From contig CACZON010000146.1 in the NCBI GenBank assembly GCA_902782805.1, forward strand, positions 1-9,315: DNA of 9,315 nucleotides, read 5' to 3'. Positions within the stretch are counted from its first letter, which is position 1; each line of letters begins with the position of its first letter. The notes beneath the pieces are model-generated. The model searched no databases and was not told where the DNA came from. It saw only the letters and a program-made list of their open reading frames with translations. Made by a program: the position numbers and the translations under genes. Below are positions 1 through 6,447 of the stretch, piece by piece. Source of the stretch: Oscillospiraceae bacterium. Lineage in GTDB: Bacteria > Bacillota > Clostridia > Oscillospirales > Acutalibacteraceae.

Positions 1-191
1 AATTCAACTTCTATATCACCGCCGCGACCAACTGGCTGATTCGTACGCTCTGGAGCGTGCTGTTGATCCGCGTCTTCGGCTTCGGTCTGGTTGCAACGAT
101 GGTCGTTACCCTGATCGAAGAGATCGTCCGGCTCGGCCTGCTCTATTGGCGCTATCGTTCCGGCGTCTGGAAAACCGCGATCAAGGATTAA
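1..191 (+). CDS. C-terminal end of a probable MATE-family multidrug/cation antiporter (partial)
   Basis: The reading frame is open from the window edge (first whole codon at base 3) to a TAA at 189-191, giving 62 visible residues; the start lies outside the window. The fragment begins with a short polar stretch around TNW, followed by two hydrophobic segments (about residues 16-35 and 37-49) joined by FGFG. It ends in a basic cytosolic-looking tail with the pattern IEEIVR...WRYRSGVWK. An acidic pair and an arginine in the last helix followed by an R-x-RSG-x-W tail is typical of MATE (NorM/DinF-like) transporters, which export drugs or metabolites in exchange for Na+ or H+. The family call rests on this short tail only; another polytopic membrane protein is possible. 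Nothing between its stop and the next gene (48 bases) looks like a terminator or promoter, so the two may be co-transcribed. Confidence 0.6.
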   Translation, partial: FNFYITAATNWLIRTLWSVLLIRVFGFGLVATMVVTLIEEIVRLGLLYWRYRSGVWKTAIKD

Positions 192-239
192 CGCAAGGCC
201 GCGCTGACATCCTGCGAAATGCCCGAAAGGAGAAGAACT

Positions 240-635
240 ATGATACTTGCAGTTACGTTTGAAAACGGAGAAGTCTTTCAGCACTTCGGTCATACGGAGC
301 ACTTCAAGCTCTACAAGATCGAAAACGGCACGATCACAGAATCGCGGATCGTTCCGACGCTCGGCAGCGGCCACGGCGCGCTTGCGGGCGTTCTGCAGGG
401 GCTCGGCGCCGAAACGCTGATCTGCGGCGGGATCGGAACGGGCGCGCGCGAAGCGCTGCGCGGCGCGGGGATCGAAGTCTGCGCCGGAGTTTCCGGCTCT
501 GCGGACGAAGCGGCAAAGGCGTTTGCCGCCGGAAGCCTCCGGTTCGATCCGGAGGCAAACTGCGATCATCACGAGCATCACGCTGGCGACTGCGGCCACG
601 ATCACTGCGCGGAACACAACTGCGAAGGAAACTGA
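240..635 (+). CDS. NifX/NifB-like dinitrogenase iron-molybdenum cofactor-binding family protein with His/Cys-rich tail
   Basis: A 131-residue protein of the Nitro_FeMo-Co family (NifX, NafY and the C-terminal domain of NifB), a small ribonuclease-H-like fold that binds metal-sulfur clusters. The N-terminus has the expected beta strand (MILAVTFENG) and the conserved FQHFGHTEHF region at residues 13-22. Next come the glycine-rich GHGALAG loop (44-50) and TLICGGIGTGAREAL (59-73). Residues 108-131 form a tail with four Cys (108, 118, 123, 128) and seven His, probably an added metal-binding extension. The ATG at 240 is preferred over the in-frame ATG at 219 because AAAGGAGAA (226-234) lies just upstream and the family fold starts at MILAV. 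No nitrogenase genes are visible. Stand-alone homologues are common in non-diazotrophic anaerobes and their role is largely unknown, so nitrogen fixation should not be inferred. Confidence 0.85.
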   Translation: MILAVTFENGEVFQHFGHTEHFKLYKIENGTITESRIVPTLGSGHGALAGVLQGLGAETLICGGIGTGAREALRGAGIEVCAGVSGSADEAAKAFAAGSLRFDPEANCDHHEHHAGDCGHDHCAEHNCEGN

Positions 636-651
636 TATTCTCGGGAAACGG

Positions 652-676
652 GAGGGCGAAAGCCCTCTTGTTTTTT
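652..676 (+). terminator. Intrinsic terminator after the NifX-like gene
   Basis: A perfect 6-bp stem (GAGGGC at 652-657, GCCCTC at 662-667) closes a GAAA tetraloop and is followed by TTGTTTTTT. It begins 16 bases after the NifX-like stop codon and separates that gene from the glucokinase operon. Its T-tract overlaps the proposed -35 element of the next promoter. Confidence 0.85.
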
Positions 677-696
677 ATTCCGGCGTATGCTAAAAT
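668..696 (+). promoter_or_regulatory. Putative sigma-A promoter of the glucokinase-isomerase operon
   Basis: TTGTTT at 668-673 (-35, three of six consensus bases), a 17-base spacer, and TAAAAT at 691-696 (-10, five of six). An overlapping alternative -10 is TATGCT at 686-691. Transcription would start near 703, giving a leader of about 26 bases that carries the glucokinase ribosome binding site. The upstream gene is closed by a terminator, so a promoter is required here, but the -35 match is weak. Confidence 0.4.
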
Positions 697-728
697 TTAG
701 AAAAAGAGAAGGAAACGGAGACTGTTCG

Positions 729-1670
729 ATGGTTACGATCGGGATCGATCTCGGCGGTACGAATATTGCCGCAGGTTTAGTCAACGAGGAAAAAAAGCTG
801 GTTGCCAAAAAAAGCGTTCCTACGCTGGGAAAACGCCCGGCAGAGGAAATCATCCGCGATATGGCGCAGCTCGCGCTCTCACTGATTCGGGAAAACGAGC
901 TTTCCGAACGCGAAGTTTCGGCGATCGGGATCGGCTGCCCCGGTACGGTTGATCCTCATACCGGAGAAATCATCTTTACGCCGAATCTTCCGTTCCGCCG
1001 CACCAACGTGCGCGAAATTTTCCGCGAATACACCTCAATTCCGGTCTATTGCGGCAACGATGCGGACGCGGCGGCGCTCGGCGAAGCGTATGCCGGAGCG
1101 GCGGCTGGATGCAGCAGCGCGGTCATGATTACGCTCGGGACCGGCGTCGGCGGCGGAGTCATTATTGATAAACACATCGTCTCCGGATTCAACGGTGCGG
1201 GCGGTGAGCTCGGTCATATGGTCATCGTCAAAGACGGCGAGCCCTGCAACTGCGGTCGGCGCGGCTGCTGGGAGGCCTATTCCTCCGCAACCGGCCTGAT
1301 CCGTATGACGAAAGCAGCGATGGAGAAGCACCCAGAAAGCGCGCTCTGGAAATTCGCGCCTACACTCGGGGAAGTCAACGGCAGAACGGCTTTCGACGGC
1401 CTGCGTGCCGGCGATCCGGCCGCAAAAGAGGTGGTGGACGAGTACGTCTCCTATCTCGCAACCGGACTTACGAATATCATTAACATCTTTCAGCCCGAGG
1501 TGATTCTCCTCGGCGGCGGCGTTGCGAAGGAAGGCCAATTCCTGATTGACCTTTTACTGCCGCAGATCGACCGCGAACGCTACGGCAAAGACGTTGCGAA
1601 AACGCAGATCAAGCCCGCGATGCTCGGCAACGACGCGGGGATCATCGGCGCGGCGATGCTCGGATATTGA
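729..1670 (+). CDS. glcK: ROK-family glucokinase
   Basis: A 313-residue ROK kinase that transfers the ATP gamma-phosphate to glucose, giving glucose 6-phosphate (EC 2.7.1.2) in the cytosol. Visible motifs in order: phosphate-1 loop GIDLGGTN at residues 5-12; IGIGCPGTVD at 66-75; GND at 109-111 with D111 as the likely catalytic base; the second ATP loop LGTGVGGG (136-143); GAGGELGH at 156-163, whose E160 and H163 fit the sugar and zinc sites; and the zinc motif CNCGRRGCWE (173-182) with C173, C175 and C180. Near the C-terminus VILLGGGV and GIIGAA are typical ROK sequences. The ATG at 729 is chosen because GGAG (717-720) sits 8 bases upstream and the P-loop then falls at residue 5. An in-frame ATG at 687 would add 14 atypical residues and overlaps the promoter. 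The next gene, pgi, follows after 29 bases. A transcriptional repressor role is excluded because there is no N-terminal DNA-binding domain. Sugar specificity is inferred from family and context. Confidence 0.93.
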   Translation: MVTIGIDLGGTNIAAGLVNEEKKLVAKKSVPTLGKRPAEEIIRDMAQLALSLIRENELSEREVSAIGIGCPGTVDPHTGEIIFTPNLPFRRTNVREIFREYTSIPVYCGNDADAAALGEAYAGAAAGCSSAVMITLGTGVGGGVIIDKHIVSGFNGAGGELGHMVIVKDGEPCNCGRRGCWEAYSSATGLIRMTKAAMEKHPESALWKFAPTLGEVNGRTAFDGLRAGDPAAKEVVDEYVSYLATGLTNIINIFQPEVILLGGGVAKEGQFLIDLLLPQIDRERYGKDVAKTQIKPAMLGNDAGIIGAAMLGY

Positions 1671-1699
1671 ATCACACATCAGAACAAAGGAGCAAGATT

Positions 1700-3046
1700 A
1701 TGAAACACCTTCAGTTTGATTCTTCAAAAGCCTCCCGGTTCATCGGCGCACACGAGCTCGAAGGCTTCGAGAAAACGGTGCTTTCCGCCCGTGATACGCT
1801 GCTTTCCCGAAACGGATTGGGACATGATTTTCTCGGCTGGATCGACCTGCCGGTCGATTACGACCGCGAAGAATTTGCCCGCGTCCGCAACGCGGCGCAG
1901 AAGATCCGAAGCGATTCCGAGGTGCTCGTTGTGATCGGGATCGGCGGATCTTATCTCGGGGCGCGCGCGGCGATCGATTTCCTGCGCGGAACATTCTACA
2001 ACGAGCTTCCTCCGGAGGTTCGCAAAGCCCCGGAAATCTATTTTGCGGGCAATAATATCAGCACGGACTATCTGCTTTCGCTCCTCGACGTGATCGGCGA
2101 ACGCGATTTTTCCGTCAACGTGATCTCAAAATCCGGTACGACGACCGAGCCTTCGATCGCGTTCCGCGTTTTCAAAGAGAAGCTCGAGAAAAAGTACGGT
2201 AAAAAAGAAGCGGCCGGCCGGATCTACGCTACAACGGATAAAGCCCGCGGAAGCCTCAAAAAGCTTGCCGATGAGGAAGGCTACGAAGAATTCGTCGTTC
2301 CGGACGACATCGGCGGGCGATTCTCTGTTCTGACGGCGGTCGGACTGCTGCCGATCGCGGTCTGCGGCGCGAATCTCGAAAAGCTGATGGAAGGCGCTGC
2401 CTGCGCCCGGAAAGCTGCGATCGAAAAACCGTTTGCCGAAAACGACGCGCTGCTCTACGCCGCAGCGCGCAATATTCTCCACCGCAAGGGAAAGAGTGTT
2501 GAGATCCTCGCAAACTACGAGCCTGCGCTCCACTACGTCTCGGAATGGTGGAAACAGCTTTACGGCGAGAGCGAAGGCAAAGACCAGAAGGGAATCTTCC
2601 CGGCGTCGGTCGATCTGACCACGGATCTTCATTCGATGGGTCAGTTTATCCAGGACGGTGCGCGGATCCTCTTCGAGACGGTGCTCAACGTTGAAAAAAC
2701 CGACGGCGAGCTGACCGTGAAAGAGGAGCCCGTCGATCTGGACGGACTCAATTATCTTGCCGGAAAGACGGTCGATTTTGTCAACAAGAATGCAATGGAA
2801 GGGACCGTTCTCGCCCATACGGACGGCGGCGTTCCGAATCTCCGCGTCGATCTTCCCGCCAAAGACGAATTCTCGCTCGGTGAGCTCTTCTATTTCTTCG
2901 AGTTTGCCTGCGGTGTGAGCGCCTATATCTCCGGCGTCAATCCGTTCAATCAGCCGGGTGTCGAGGCGTATAAGCGAAACATGTTTGCGCTGCTCGGAAA
3001 ACCGGGCTACGAAAAAGAACGAGAAGCCTTGATCGCGAGACTGTAA
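1700..3046 (+). CDS. pgi: Glucose-6-phosphate isomerase
   Basis: A 448-residue enzyme interconverting glucose 6-phosphate and fructose 6-phosphate (EC 5.3.1.9), the second step of glycolysis and a link to gluconeogenesis. Its length matches the short Bacillota type (about 450 residues) rather than the roughly 550-residue Escherichia type. Visible motifs: VIGIGGSYLGAR (78-89); the sugar-phosphate-binding SIS-type loop SKSGTTTEP (143-151); PGI signature 1, DDIGGRFSVLTAVGLLP (202-218); the base glutamate E290 in LYGESEGK; H311 in DLHSMGQF; and signature 2, GVNPFNQPGVEAYKRNM (412-428), with catalytic K425. The ATG at 1700 has AAAGGAG at 1686-1692 with 7 bases of spacing. An in-frame TTG at 1667 overlaps the glucokinase stop and is less likely. 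It is co-transcribed with glucokinase, so free glucose is carried directly to fructose 6-phosphate. All key residues are present. Confidence 0.98.
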   Translation: MKHLQFDSSKASRFIGAHELEGFEKTVLSARDTLLSRNGLGHDFLGWIDLPVDYDREEFARVRNAAQKIRSDSEVLVVIGIGGSYLGARAAIDFLRGTFYNELPPEVRKAPEIYFAGNNISTDYLLSLLDVIGERDFSVNVISKSGTTTEPSIAFRVFKEKLEKKYGKKEAAGRIYATTDKARGSLKKLADEEGYEEFVVPDDIGGRFSVLTAVGLLPIAVCGANLEKLMEGAACARKAAIEKPFAENDALLYAAARNILHRKGKSVEILANYEPALHYVSEWWKQLYGESEGKDQKGIFPASVDLTTDLHSMGQFIQDGARILFETVLNVEKTDGELTVKEEPVDLDGLNYLAGKTVDFVNKNAMEGTVLAHTDGGVPNLRVDLPAKDEFSLGELFYFFEFACGVSAYISGVNPFNQPGVEAYKRNMFALLGKPGYEKEREALIARL

Positions 3047-3060
3047 AACCGAATCGATCG

Positions 3061-3101
3061 AAAAAGCCGGCTGTGCGAATCTGCACAGCCGGCACTTTTT
3101 T
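3061..3101. terminator. Bidirectional intrinsic terminator between pgi and the phosphoglucomutase gene
   Basis: A perfect 11-bp GC-rich stem (3066-3076 paired with 3083-3093) closes a 6-base loop. It is flanked by AAAAA at 3061-3065 and TTTTTT at 3096-3101, so a U-tract follows the hairpin on either strand. It lies in the 65-base gap between two convergent genes and can stop both transcripts. Confidence 0.93.
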
Positions 3102-3111
3102 GATGTTTCAA

Positions 3112-4779
3112 TCAGAGGAGCGTCTTCATAAAATCGACGATTTCCTTTTCCGCGGCTTTCGCAGCGGTCTCGTCGCTGCCGCTCGCGGTTACGTAGATCT
3201 TGAGCTTCGGCTCCGTTCCGCTCGGGCGGATAATTACGGCGCTGCCGTCTTCAAGGAAGTACTGAAGCACGTCCGCTTTCGGAAGACCGTTCAGGCCGGG
3301 ACCGTAGTCGAGCGATTTTTCAACCTTTCTGCCGCCGATTTCGGAAAGCCCGAGGCGGAACTTCTTCATCAGTTCCTGCATTTTGAGCATCCCAGAGCTG
3401 CCGTCGAATTCAAAGCTGTAAACGGCGTTTTTGACGTATCCGTAGAGGGAATAGAGCTCCGCAAGCTTTTGAAGGAGACTGATTCCGCGGGTCTTGTAAT
3501 AGGCGAACATCTCGCAGATCATAAACGCGGCGTCAACGGCGTCCTTATCGCGGACGTAGGAACCGGTCAGGTAGCCGTAGGATTCCTCAAAGCCGCAGAT
3601 ATAGTCGCTTTCGTGTCCCTGCGCCTCGAGGCGTCCGATCACTTCGCCGATATATTTGAATCCGGTCAGAACGTTGACCGTTTCAACGCCGTAATGTGCG
3701 GCGACTTTTCCGGCGAGATCGGTCGTTACGATCGATTTTACGAAAACGGGGTGTTCCGGCATCCTGCCGTGTTTTTTACGCTGTTCGCAGATGAAGTTGA
3801 GAAGGAGCAGTCCGAGCTCGTTGCCGGAGATCAGGCGGTAACCCTCGGCGTCTTTGACGGCGATGCCGCAGCGGTCGGAATCCGGATCGGTCGCGAGCAG
3901 CAGGTCGGCTCCTGTTTTTTCGCAGTACTCAAGGCCGAGCGCCATCGCTTCGCGGATCTCGGGGTTCGGATAGGGACAGGTCGGAAAATTCCCGTCGGGC
4001 TGTTCCTGTTCTTTTACAACGGTGATGTTGGTAAATCCGGTTTCGCGCAGCGCACGCAGTACCGGCTTTAATCCTGCACCGTTGAGGGGCGTATAGACGA
4101 TCGCAACGTCGCGGTCGATTTCGTCGCCGAAGAGGACGGACTGATTCTTGACCTGTTCGGTAAATTCGGTATAGACGTCTTCGCCGATCCATTCGATCAG
4201 ACCCTTCTCAAGGCCTTCCTCGAACGGCATCGTTTTTACGTCGGCGAAAAGATCGAGCTTTTCGATTTCGCCGAGGATCGCGTCGGCCGCTTCGGTCGTG
4301 ATCTGGCAGCCGTCCGCGCCGTATACTTTATAGCCGTTGTACTGGGCGGGATTGTGGGACGCCGTAACCATGATTCCCGCGCTGCAGCCGAGGCGGCGGA
4401 CCGCCCAGGAGAGGCAGGGGGTCGGCATCAGCTCGGGATAGATATAAACTTTAATCCCGTTGGCGGCGAAGATCGCGCTTGCAACGCGGCTGAAATAGTC
4501 GGATTTGATGCGGCTGTCCATCGAAACGGCGATCGACGGCGCTTCTTTGAAGTTCTGAAGGACGTAATTCGCAAGCCCCTGGCTTGCCTTGCCGACGGTA
4601 TAGAGATTCATGCGGTTCGTTCCGGCGCCGATCACACCGCGCAGGCCGGCGGTGCCGAATTCGAGTTCGCGGTAAAAAGCGTCCTGGACGGCTGCGCCGT
4701 CCATCGCTTTGAGTTCTTCGAGAATTTCCGGTTCCGCAGCTTTCTCGAGCCAGTTTTGATACTCTGCCTGATAGTCCAT
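3112..4779 (-). CDS. pgcA: Phosphoglucomutase (phospho-sugar mutase, alpha-D-phosphohexomutase family)
   Basis: A 555-residue cytosolic mutase interconverting glucose 1-phosphate and glucose 6-phosphate (EC 5.4.2.2), possibly also acting on mannose phosphates. The four-domain architecture is intact. Motifs: FGTAGLRGVIGAGTNRMN (41-58) at the N-terminus; the phosphoserine loop TASHNPAQYNGYK (139-151) with catalytic S141; the Mg2+ loop TDPDSDR (297-303) with D298, D300 and D302; the sugar-recognition loop GFEESYGY (396-403); and the C-terminal phosphate-binding RPSGTEPK (518-525). Length and motif spacing fit the PgcA type of Bacillota, which also supplies glucose 1-phosphate for UDP-glucose and cell-envelope glycolipids. 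The ATG at 4779 has AAAGGGAGG at 4788-4796, 8 bases upstream. The gene is monocistronic, transcribed divergently from malQ and convergently with pgi, linking polysaccharide phosphorolysis to glycolysis. Glucose versus mannose preference cannot be settled from sequence. Confidence 0.95.
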   Translation of the reverse strand: MDYQAEYQNWLEKAAEPEILEELKAMDGAAVQDAFYRELEFGTAGLRGVIGAGTNRMNLYTVGKASQGLANYVLQNFKEAPSIAVSMDSRIKSDYFSRVASAIFAANGIKVYIYPELMPTPCLSWAVRRLGCSAGIMVTASHNPAQYNGYKVYGADGCQITTEAADAILGEIEKLDLFADVKTMPFEEGLEKGLIEWIGEDVYTEFTEQVKNQSVLFGDEIDRDVAIVYTPLNGAGLKPVLRALRETGFTNITVVKEQEQPDGNFPTCPYPNPEIREAMALGLEYCEKTGADLLLATDPDSDRCGIAVKDAEGYRLISGNELGLLLLNFICEQRKKHGRMPEHPVFVKSIVTTDLAGKVAAHYGVETVNVLTGFKYIGEVIGRLEAQGHESDYICGFEESYGYLTGSYVRDKDAVDAAFMICEMFAYYKTRGISLLQKLAELYSLYGYVKNAVYSFEFDGSSGMLKMQELMKKFRLGLSEIGGRKVEKSLDYGPGLNGLPKADVLQYFLEDGSAVIIRPSGTEPKLKIYVTASGSDETAAKAAEKEIVDFMKTLL

Positions 4780-4817
4780 CGAAAAATCCTCCCTTTGATT
4801 GAAAACGTCTTTTTTTC

Positions 4818-4826
4818 ATTATATCA
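4818..4826 (-). promoter_or_regulatory. Extended -10 promoter of the phosphoglucomutase gene
   Basis: Read on the minus strand, 4826-4818 is TGATATAAT: a perfect TATAAT preceded by the TGn extension. No convincing -35 is seen 16-18 bases further up, which is usual for extended -10 promoters. The predicted start near 4811 gives a leader of about 32 bases containing the AAAGGGAGG ribosome binding site. Confidence 0.75.
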
Positions 4827-4878
4827 TGGATCTTTCGGATTTAACAGAGCAAACGCAAACTATTTTTCCGTATGGTCC

Positions 4879-4913
4879 GCACTTTTTGCCATTGTATTGC
4901 ACTTTTTCGCATT
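4879..4913. repeat. Two 15-base direct repeats at the malQ promoter, possible operator
   Basis: The 15-mers at 4879-4893 and 4899-4913 both read GCACTTTTT-nn-CATT and differ only by a GC/CG swap at positions 10-11. Their starts are exactly 20 bases apart, about two helical turns, so both would face the same side of the DNA. The first lies just upstream of the malQ -35 element and the second overlaps it and the spacer. This arrangement fits a regulator binding site, but no regulator gene is in the window and T-rich promoter sequence can repeat by chance. Confidence 0.4.
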
Positions 4914-4925
4914 TTGGAGTATGAT
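4897..4925 (+). promoter_or_regulatory. Putative sigma-A promoter of malQ
   Basis: TTGCAC at 4897-4902 (three of six -35 bases) and TATGAT at 4920-4925 (five of six -10 bases) are separated by exactly 17 bases. Transcription would start near 4932, leaving a leader of only about 14 bases before the TTG start codon. It points away from the phosphoglucomutase promoter; the two -10 elements are about 96 bases apart. Confidence 0.6.
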
Positions 4926-4932
4926 AGTCTGC

Positions 4933-4948
4933 GAGGTGGTTTCATTTG
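4933..4948 (+). promoter_or_regulatory. Ribosome binding site deciding the TTG start of malQ
   Basis: GAGGTGG at 4933-4939 is followed 6 bases later by TTG at 4946-4948. No in-frame ATG lies nearby that would keep the conserved GH77 N-terminus, so this site fixes the start at the TTG. It sits almost at the predicted 5' end of the mRNA. Confidence 0.75.
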
Positions 4949-6388
4949 AATCGTCAAAGCGGAGTTTTATTACCGTTGTTTTCCGTTCCCGGTGACTTTG
5001 GCTGCGGCGTCTTCGGAAAAGAGGCGCGCCGCTTCGTCGATCTGCTCGCAGGAGGCGGATTTTCGCTCTGGCAGGTATTGCCGATCGGCGTCGCCGACGA
5101 GCATAATTCGCCCTATATGTCCTATTCTTCGTTCGGAGGAAATCCGTTTTTCATCGATCCCGAAACGCTCTTTGAGGAAGGACTCGTGACGAAAGCGGAG
5201 CTCGAAGCGCAGAAGATCGCCGATCCGTATCTTTGCCATTACGAGACCTTGCGGGAAAAACGTTATCCGTTCCTGAAAAAAGCGGCGCTTTGCCTGAAAG
5301 ACCGCGCGCCGGTCGAACGCTTCCTGCAGGAAAATCCCGATCTCGAAGGCGCCGCCCGGTTCTTCGCGACGCTCGAGGCAAACGGCGGACGGCTCTGGCA
5401 GGAATGGGAAAAAGAACCTTCGGCAGACGATCTGTTCGCCTGGCAGTGGATCGAATTTGAGTTTCACCGCCAGTGGCAGGCGTTGCACGCCTATGCGAAC
5501 GCGCGGGGAATTTCGATCCTCGGGGATCTGCCGTTCTATGTTTCCATCAACAGTTACGACGTATACCGCGCGCCGAAGCAGTTCCAGCTCGGTGAAGACC
5601 TAAAGCCCTCGTTCATCGCCGGCGTACCGCCGGATTATTTCAGCGAGGAAGGCCAGAAATGGGGCAATCCGCTCTACGACTGGAAGCGGATGGAAGAAGA
5701 CGGCTTTGCCTATTGGAAAGCGCGTCTTTCCTATATGCTCTCGCTCTTCGACGGGATCCGCATCGACCATTTCCGCGCGATCGGAAATTACTGGAGCATT
5801 CCCGCCGACGCAGAATCGGCAAAATTCGGGAACTGGGAGGAAGGCCCCGGCGAAAAGCTGATCGAAGCGTTCCGCAGCGTTTCCGGCGAAAAGCTGATCC
5901 TCGCAGAGGATCTCGGTATCATCGACGACCGGACCCGCGAGCTGCTCGCCATGAGCGGTTATCCCGGAATGGCGGTATTCCAGTTCGGGTTCGACGGCAA
6001 TCCGCTGTCGCCGCATCTGCCGCATAACTACCGCGAGAACCTTGCGGCCTATACCGGAACGCACGACAACAACACGCTTCTCGGCTTCTGGTGGGAAATC
6101 GACGACGGGACGCGGAAGGCCGCGCTCGATTACCTCGGCGATCCGAAGGACGCCTGCGCCGCAACGATCCGCGCGCTGATGATGAGCCGCGCCGAAACGG
6201 TGATTTTCCCGGTGCAGGATCTTTTGGGCTACGGCGCGGATACGCGCATCAATACACCGGGACGGGCGCAGGGGAACTGGCAGTACCGGCTGTCCCGCGA
6301 TCAGATGGAATCGCTCGACTGTGCGTATTATCGCCATCTCAACCGAATCTACGCGCGTCTGCCGGAAAAAAACAAAACGTCGGAATAA
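4946..6388 (+). CDS. malQ: 4-alpha-glucanotransferase (amylomaltase, GH77)
   Basis: A 480-residue cytosolic enzyme that transfers alpha-1,4-glucan segments between maltodextrins and releases glucose (EC 2.4.1.25). The N-terminus SGVLLPLFSVPGDFGCGVFG (5-24) and SPYMSYSSFGGNPFFI (55-70) are the usual GH77 opening, so the TTG start gives a complete protein; length is typical of the bacterial short type (about 500). Catalytic features: GDLPFYVSINSYDVY (193-207); nucleophile D274 in FDGIRIDHFRA; acid/base E321 in LAEDLGIID; and the transition-state stabiliser D374 in GTHDNNT. RINTPG (434-439) and NWQYRL (444-449) match the conserved C-terminal acceptor-site region. It has its own promoter and terminator, so it is probably monocistronic. 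Its glucose product is the substrate of the glucokinase at 729-1670, and glucan phosphorylase products would enter through the neighbouring mutase. Confidence 0.96.
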   Translation: MNRQSGVLLPLFSVPGDFGCGVFGKEARRFVDLLAGGGFSLWQVLPIGVADEHNSPYMSYSSFGGNPFFIDPETLFEEGLVTKAELEAQKIADPYLCHYETLREKRYPFLKKAALCLKDRAPVERFLQENPDLEGAARFFATLEANGGRLWQEWEKEPSADDLFAWQWIEFEFHRQWQALHAYANARGISILGDLPFYVSINSYDVYRAPKQFQLGEDLKPSFIAGVPPDYFSEEGQKWGNPLYDWKRMEEDGFAYWKARLSYMLSLFDGIRIDHFRAIGNYWSIPADAESAKFGNWEEGPGEKLIEAFRSVSGEKLILAEDLGIIDDRTRELLAMSGYPGMAVFQFGFDGNPLSPHLPHNYRENLAAYTGTHDNNTLLGFWWEIDDGTRKAALDYLGDPKDACAATIRALMMSRAETVIFPVQDLLGYGADTRINTPGRAQGNWQYRLSRDQMESLDCAYYRHLNRIYARLPEKNKTSE

Positions 6389-6398
6389 CGGAAAAAAC

Positions 6399-6431
6399 AA
6401 AAACGGACTGCTGTGTGCAGTCCGTTTTTTT
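6399..6431. terminator. Bidirectional intrinsic terminator between malQ and the M13 peptidase gene
   Basis: A perfect 9-bp stem (ACGGACTGC at 6403-6411 and GCAGTCCGT at 6417-6425) with a TGTGT loop, extended by A-T pairs. On the plus strand it is followed by seven T. On the minus strand it is followed by five T, a G and six more T. It sits 10 bases after the malQ stop and serves the convergent peptidase transcript as well. Confidence 0.92.
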
Positions 6432-6447
6432 GATGCTTTTTTCAGGA

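Noticed and set aside
219..239. Upstream in-frame ATG for the NifX-like gene
   Set aside because: The ribosome binding site at 226-234 lies inside this extension and fits the ATG at 240; the added residues do not belong to the family fold.
240..635. Evidence for a nitrogen-fixation locus
   Set aside because: Only a stand-alone cofactor-binding-fold protein is present; no nifHDK, nifB or nifEN sequence is visible and such proteins are widespread in non-fixing anaerobes.
3073..4071. A 332-codon open frame on + antisense to the phosphoglucomutase gene
   Set aside because: It lies wholly opposite a gene with all catalytic motifs, shows no recognisable domain, and begins inside the terminator hairpin without a ribosome binding site. 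It is a by-product of GC-rich codon use.
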